Positions 19,071 through 24,170 of a stretch of 24,170 bases of DNA are shown here, piece after piece. The stretch's first letter is position 1. Every line of letters starts with the position of its first letter. The notes under the pieces are model-generated. The model saw nothing but the letters and a program-made list of their open reading frames with translations. It was not told where the DNA came from and did no database searches. Origin of the DNA: Nemertoderma westbladi (Eukaryota; Xenacoelomorpha; Nemertodermatida; Nemertodermatidae); NCBI GenBank assembly GCA_032718475.1, contig JAUCBJ010006208.1, forward strand, positions 1 to 24,170. Reading direction: 5' to 3'. The position numbers and the translations under genes are program-made.

Positions 19071-19663
19071 ATAGCAGTACCATCACTGAAGAAGCCAAAA
19101 ACAAACGTATGTACCAGGAGGTCAAATATGCTCGTATGACCAGTCTGTCTTTGAAACCTTCAGTAGCAGTGTTTCGATTAAAGCGAAGTCACCATAATCT
19201 TGAGACATCTGAGTATGCTGACAATCTGATGTCTTACTTAGACAGTGCTCGGGCATGCAATAACATCACCCTGGCTGATTTGGGCAATGTTTTACATGGT
19301 ATCTCAGCCAAATTTGGCATCACAGACAATGACACAAATTCCAACAACAGCTATGGATATAACATTGGTGAACATGTTGTTGCTTATTGGCACAAAGATA
19401 AAGTTCAGTGGTTTCTTGGTGTCATTGACTCAATACAACTGGCTAGTGGGACGTTGTCAATTTCATATATGGTACGTACAGATTCTACTGGATGTGATTG
19501 GGTATATCCTGAAACTGCAGAAGTACCGGTATTGGAAACAGCACAAGAACAAATTTTAGCCAGCAATGTAAAAGTTCAATATAAATGTTCAGTTCGTATT
19601 AGATGTCATATTCTATCAAAGCAACTAGTTACGGATTTGAATGCTAAGGTGCAACAAATTTAG
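19071..19663 (+). pseudogene. Tudor-like C-terminal module of the transposase-like gene
   Basis: An open frame of ~197 codons starts upstream of the first Met (19109), reading SSTITEEAKNKRMYQEVKYA, and ends with a TAG at 19661-19663. The lack of a good start suggests an internal or last exon joined to the preceding ORF across ~75 AT-rich bases (18997-19070). Candidate donors (GTGGCTGTAT) and acceptors (ATATATAG, GATAGCAG) are weak and no phase-consistent pair is convincing. The first ~80 residues are helical. Residues from YNIGEHVVAYWHKDKVQWF through LGVIDSI, SISYMVR and CDWVYPE have the beta-barrel pattern (GExVxAxW...WxxGxI...VxY) of Tudor/chromo-like domains. Such domains bind modified histones or Arg-methylated partners. 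If fused to the transposase-like protein it could guide chromatin targeting (inference). Confidence 0.55.
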
Positions 19664-20420
19664 AAACTGTGTAGAACAGTGAAATTTCAAATCTATAATT
19701 CATTTTTATAAATTCCAAATTTAATTAAATTTTTTAAATATAATTATATCATGATGATGATGAATGAATTCTATACATACTGTATTTGGATATACAATAC
19801 ATATACTACAGTACTACCTCATAAACTCGTAATTTCAATTTAATTCAATTTAATATACTGTACAATGTTGTAGTTGAGATATATATTGTATTAACTACTC
19901 TGAAATGTATGGAATTATTAAAATGACTGTGATAAATCGAGTAGTGTCTACATCATTGTCCAGAATAGGGTGTTTCCCTTCACTTCTATGGGGCTTTCTA
20001 TTATTCCTACCTGTCCCAAATACGTTGTGTAATGATTTCCAACCTGTCCAATATAGGGGCATCCAATCAAATCATCATATGAGCCAACTCCTCGTCATCG
20101 GACCAATACCAACATTCCTAAAGTTAGGCATCTCCCTTATTGGCTATATAATGTAAAGGTTAATGGAAAATTCCACTGATATATAATCCAAGTGTCAGCT
20201 ACGAATCCGGGGCTCATTATAACAACCTATACTGGACAGAGCAACGTATTTGGGACAAGAGCTGGTTGAGGTATATGTACAGTGGAAATTCTCATTCTAA
20301 ATAATTGCATTTGGAATACATGTTCCCTAGTTATGGTTAAAGATATACTGTGGGTGCCTTGCAAATGGCCTGTAAGACTGTGATGCATTATAGGCTATAG
20401 TGTCACCATAGTCACATTAT
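19664..20420 (+). other. Non-coding stretch with diverged inverted satellite relics
   Basis: AT-rich with no gene. Diverged relatives of the downstream satellite occur here: GTCCAGAATAGGGTGTTTCC near 19959, TGTCCCAAATACGTTGTGTA near 20012 and TGTCCAATATAGG near 20045. An inverted counterpart is CCTATACTGGACAGAGCAACG...TATTTGGGACA near 20228-20258. The frame 19905-20156 looks like a chance reading through this material. Confidence 0.55.
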
Positions 20421-20534
20421 TTCATTTCATGTTGTGCAATTTATTCATATTGTGCAATTTATTCATGTTATGCAATTTATTCATTGTGAAATTTATTCAT
20501 TGTGCAATTTATTCATGTGGTGCAATTTATTCAC
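20421..20534. repeat. ~16-22-bp tandem repeat TGCAATTTATTCATRTT
   Basis: Six copies of TG(C/A)AATTTATTCA, with variable 4-8-bp linkers, run from about 20431 to 20534. AT-rich minisatellite with no coding content. Confidence 0.85.
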
Positions 20535-20639
20535 ATATAATAAATCTAAATACATTCGTATAATAATAATTAAATTACAATCAAATTAGTGATATCGCAA
20601 CCTCCTCCCCCAGACTTAACTTCATCCCAAATAGTCCTT

Positions 20640-23220
20640 AATAAGTCTTAAATTTGACTCAAATAGGTTGTTTGTGTCCCATATAGGGTGTTTGTGTAAC
20701 GTATAGGGTGTGAAGTACTTATAATGATTCCAAATAGTTTCGAAATGTAATGGAATACTCAAAAGAATATAGAATTCACTATCATAGCTTTCATTTAAAT
20801 TTGTCCCAAATAGGTTGTTTGTGTCCCATATAGGGTGTTTGTGTCCCATATAGGGTGTTTGTGTCCCAAATAGCGTGTCACTTTCTCAAAATGATTTTAA
20901 ATAATTTCTAAATCTCATGGAATACTCAAAAGAATATAGAATTCAATATCATAGCTTTAATTTAAATTTGTCCCAAATAGGTTGTTTTTGTCCCAAATAG
21001 GGTGTTTGTGTCCCGTATAGGGTGTGAATTGCGTATAATGATTTCAAATATTTTCTAAATGTAATGGAATACTCAAAAGAATATAGAATTCAATATCATA
21101 GCTTTAATTTAAATTTGTCCCAAATAGGTTGTTTTTGTCCCATATAGGGTGTTTTTGTGCCAAATAGCGTATGACTTTCTCAAAGTGATTTTACATAGTT
21201 TATAACTATAATGGAAATACTCAAAAAGAAAATAGAATCCACTATCATAGCTTTAATTTAAATTTGTCCCAAATAGGTTGTTTGTGTCCCATATAGGGTG
21301 TTTTTGTCCCATATAGGGTGTTTGTGTCCCAAATAGCGTATGACTTTCTCAAAATGATATTACATAGTTTATAAATATAATGGAATACTCAAAAGAAAAT
21401 ATAATTTACTATCATAGCTTTAATTTAAATTTGTCCCAAATAGGTTGTTTTTGTCCCATATAGGGTGTTTGTGTGCCAAATAGCGTATGACTTTCTCAAA
21501 ATTATTTTACATAGTTTATAAATATAATGGAATACTCAAAAGAAAGTATAATTTACTATCATAGCTTTAATTTAAATTTGTCCCAAATAGGTTGTTTTTG
21601 TCCCATATAGGGTGTTTGTGTGCCAAATAGCGTATGACTTTCTCAAAATTATTTTACATAGTTTATAAATATAATGGAAATACTCAAAAGAAAATAGAAT
21701 CCACTATCATAGCTTTAATTTAAATTTGTCCCAAATAGGTTGTTTGTGTCCCATATAGGGTGTTTGTGTCCCGTATAGGGTGTGAAGTGCTTATTATGAT
21801 TTCAAATAGTTTCGAAATGGAATGGAATACTCAAAAGAATATAGAATTCACTATCCTAGCTTTAATTTAAATTTGTCCCAAATAGGTTGTATATGTCCCA
21901 TATAGGGTGTTTGTGTCCCATATAGGGTGTTTGTGTCCCAAATAGCGTGTGACTTTCTCAAAATGATTTTACATAGTTTATAAATATAATGGAATACTCA
22001 AAAGAAAATATAATTTACTATCATAGCTTTAATTTAAATTTGTCCCAAATAGGTTGTTTTTGTCCCTTATAGGGTGTTTGTGTGCCAAATAGCGTATGAC
22101 TTTCTCAAAATTATTTTACATAGTTTATAAATATAATGGAAATGCTCAAAAGAAAATAGAATCCACTATCATAGCTTTAGTTTAAATTTGTCCCAAATAG
22201 GTTGTTTGTGTCCCATATAGGGTGTTTGTGTCCCGTATAGGGTGTGAAGTGCTTATAATGATTTCAAATAGTTTCGAAATGTAATGGAATACTCAAAAGA
22301 ATATAGAATTCACTATCCTAGCTTTAATTTAAATTTGTCCCAAATAGGTTGTATATGTCCCATATAGGGTGTTTGTGTCCCATATAGGGTGTTTGTGTCC
22401 CAAATAGCGTGTGACTTTCTCAAAATGATTTTACATAGTTTATAAATATAATGGAATACTCAAAAGAAAATATAATTTACTATCATAGCTTTAATTTAAA
22501 TTTGTCCCAAATAGGTTGTTTTTGTCCCATATAGGGTGTTTGTGTCCCATATAGGGTGTTTGTGTCCCAAATAGCGTATGACTTTCTCAAAATTATTTTA
22601 CATAGTTTATAAATATAATGGAAATACTCAAAAGAAAATAGAATCCACTATCATAGCTTTAATTTAAATTTGTCCCAAATAGGTTGTTTGTGTCCCATAT
22701 AGGGTGTTTGTGTCCCGTATAGGGTGTGAAGTGCTTATAATGATTTCAAATAGTTTCGAAATGTAATGGAATACTCAAAAGAATATAGAATTCACTATCC
22801 TAGCTTTAATTTAAATTTGTCCCAAATAGGTTGTATATGTCCCATATAGGGTGTTTGTGTCCCATATAGGGTGTTTGTGTCCCAAATAGCGTGTGACTTT
22901 CTCAAAATGATTTTAAATAGTTTCTAAATCTCATGGAATACTCAAAAGAATATAGAATTCACTATCATAGCTTTAATTTAAATTTGTCCCAAATAGGTTG
23001 TTTTTGTCCCATATAGGGTGTTTGTGTCCCATATAGGGTGTTTGTGTCCCAAATAGCGTGTGGCTTTCTCAAAATGATTTTACATAGTTCATAAATATAA
23101 TGGAATACTCAGAGGAAAATATAATTCACTATCATAGCTTTAATTTAAATTTGTCCCAAATAGGTTGTTTTTATCCCATATAGGGTGTTAGTGTAATAGT
23201 TTATAAATATAATGGAATAA
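20640..23220 (+). repeat. Satellite array, ~16 units of 147/167 bp with 20-bp subrepeats
   Basis: The landmark GTCCCAAATAGGTTG occurs at 20803, 20970, 21117, 21266, 21433, 21580, 21728, 21875, 22042, 22190, 22337, 22504, 22672, 22819, 22986 and 23153. Intervals are 147-149 or 167-168 bp. The 20-bp difference equals one copy of the internal 20-mer GTCCCATATAGGGTGTTTGT, present in two to four versions per unit. The remainder of each unit is an AT-rich linker (ACTTTCTCAAAATGATTTTA, AATGGAATACTCAAAAGAA, CTATCATAGCTTTAATTTAA). Variant types recur in order (see findings), giving a higher-order repeat. No ORF is meaningful inside. Confidence 0.95.
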
Positions 23221-23237
23221 TAAAAAAAATATTTTTT

Positions 23238-23385
23238 CCTTTATAAACTATGTAAAATCATTTTGAGAAAGTCATACGCAATTTGGGACACAAACACCCT
23301 ATATGGGACACACATACCCTATATGGGACATAAACAACCTATTTGGGACAAATTTATATTCAAGCTATGATAGTGGATTCTGGAT
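23238..23385 (-). repeat. Inverted satellite unit at right edge of array
   Basis: After a short A/T spacer (23216-23237) one unit lies in reverse orientation: TATAAACTATGTAAAATC, GAGAAAGTCATACGC, then three reverse-complement subrepeats (ACCCTATATGGGACA type), the AACCTATTTGGGACA landmark, and AGCTATGATAGTGGATTC. Together with the last forward unit it forms a large inverted repeat with a short loop. The junction may mark an array boundary or a foldback-element end. Confidence 0.9.
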
Positions 23386-23397
23386 AGTACTCTACAC

Positions 23398-23462
23398 GAA
23401 TCTGGACCGAACTGAACCGAACTGGATCGAAAGAGAGGCGAACTGGACCGAACTGGACCGCC
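23398..23462. repeat. Short minisatellite of AACTGGACCG-type units
   Basis: About six 10-17-bp units (CTGGACCGAA, CTGAACCGAA, CTGGATCGAA and similar) follow the inverted satellite unit directly. Low-complexity expansion with no coding sense. Confidence 0.7.
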
Positions 23463-24170
23463 AAATGAAAGATAATGCAAAAACAACCACCCATGCAGAC
23501 AAGTGAAAATAAATATTGAAATAAATATTGTTATTTCATCCATTGTAAATAAAATAGCGTATAAGATGCCGCTAAATTAAGATTACTTCTTCTAACATTG
23601 ATGTTGCACTGCTTTCACCAGTACCGGTACCAGTCCCACATCTGCATGTCTGTAGATTGCAGTATTTTGTGCACCGGCTGACCGGTAGTTCAAAAGTTGT
23701 GTTAATGACATGTAGAGAGACCTACCACATAATACTGCAATATACTGATATACATACGTAACATTATTATCTTTACCATCTTTATTTTTTAAAATTAAAC
23801 TTTTTATTATAATTCATGTTTTGTAGTCTGGGCGACCGCCCACCATATTCGCCAACCGTATTTCCCGATAGGCCTAGTTGCTCCGGACTACCGCCACTTG
23901 GACTTGAGTTGCAAATAAAGTTTATTAATTCCTTGGTACTTCGGCTACCGGTACCGTCTGTCATTGCTGCATTGTTCAATATCCGTTACATTGCATTAAA
24001 CATAATTTGGCCCTTAACCAAACAAGCAGAAATTCAAATAAGTAGGGACCTACCGGCAACCGGCACTGAATTACTCCAACCTGTATATACGTCTAGGCTG
24101 CTAGGTGCAGAGATACTACTGTACTACAGTACTAAGCTGCTAAGTGAGCTTAATTTTAAAAAATAAAGAT
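23463..24170. other. Right-end stretch without recognised gene
   Basis: Contains ACCGGTACC and CACCGGCTGACCGGT clusters (23621-23685, also near 23945 and 24050). Two overlapping open frames lie on opposite strands (23816-24166 plus, 23782-23979 minus). The segment 23822-23925 is less AT-rich than its surroundings and is open on both strands (LGDRPPYSPTVFPD plus; SSPSGGSPEQLGLSG minus), so it may be an exon or element fragment. I cannot decide the strand or assign a family. Confidence 0.45.

Noticed and set aside
20622-20849. Minus-strand ORF with repeated HPIWDTNNLFG peptide
   Set aside because: It is a reading through the satellite; the peptide repeats only because the DNA does.
20640-23220. 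CCCATATAGGG as CArG boxes (SRF sites)
   Set aside because: The core has five A/T bases between CC and GG, not the six of a CArG box.
20640-23220. CRISPR array
   Set aside because: The repeats are contiguous or linked by conserved sequence rather than by unique spacers, and the DNA is eukaryotic.
23782-23979. Minus-strand 65-residue ORF as a gene
   Set aside because: The opposite strand is open over the same segment and there is no motif or start context to choose between them.

Overview
This is an AT-rich animal nuclear DNA window made almost entirely of transposable elements and tandem repeats. The evidence for a metazoan, probably a marine invertebrate, is: non-LTR retrotransposon proteins of the CR1/L2 and RTE types, piggyBac-like and 8-bp-TSD DNA transposon derivatives, a PHD-type retroelement ORF1, candidate spliceosomal introns, a hierarchically organised satellite, and many short palindromes (TAGGCCTA, ACCGGT, AGTACT). 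The species cannot be named from the sequence. No ordinary single-copy cellular gene, tRNA, rRNA or CRISPR array was found.

Left part (1-8900). A minus-strand ORF of at least 511 codons (1535 to the left edge) ends in a long Ala/Glu/Lys coiled coil; it may be a gag-like structural protein. The roughly 3.4 kb upstream of its ATG is non-coding and holds three minisatellites: an approx. 58-bp repeat with an ACCGGT core, a 288-bp tandem duplication and a 38-bp repeat. After that come a perfect 26-bp-arm hairpin (5013-5068), a 17-bp repeat, a probable TIR element (6232-6663) with an adjacent palindrome, and a small plus-strand gene with a CxxC...CxxC zinc motif (7918-8444, probably two exons).

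Middle part (8900-15800). Three non-autonomous DNA transposons can be delimited to the base by their target-site duplications: a foldback element full of TACCCCAAAA repeats (8909-9340, 8-bp TSD), a piggyBac-like MITE at TTAA (9657-10712) and a hAT-like MITE (15007-15788, 8-bp TSD). Between them lies a decayed minus-strand CR1/L2-type LINE (about 11085-14640) with ORF1 (PHD finger, coiled coil), endonuclease and reverse transcriptase. It has frameshifts, an internal stop and a mutated catalytic FADD box (FAND).

Right-middle part (14980-19666). A plus-strand transposase-like gene, probably an RNase-H-fold DDE type with a TDS...CxxH signature, is followed by a Tudor-like module. The hAT-like MITE and a 5'-truncated, antisense RTE retrotransposon (16482-17827) have both inserted into its coding sequence, and it also carries a frameshift. 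Removing each insertion and one TSD copy gives a continuous frame, so the gene was probably intact until recently. This multi-domain family is the best candidate here for an under-described mobile system.

Right part (19670-24170). A 20-bp minisatellite precedes a satellite array of about 16 units (about 20640-23220). Units are 147 or 167 bp, differing by one copy of an internal 20-mer, and part of the array forms a three-unit higher-order repeat of about 462-482 bp. An inverted unit closes the right side, and diverged inverted copies lie to the left. The last 700 bp has no convincing gene.
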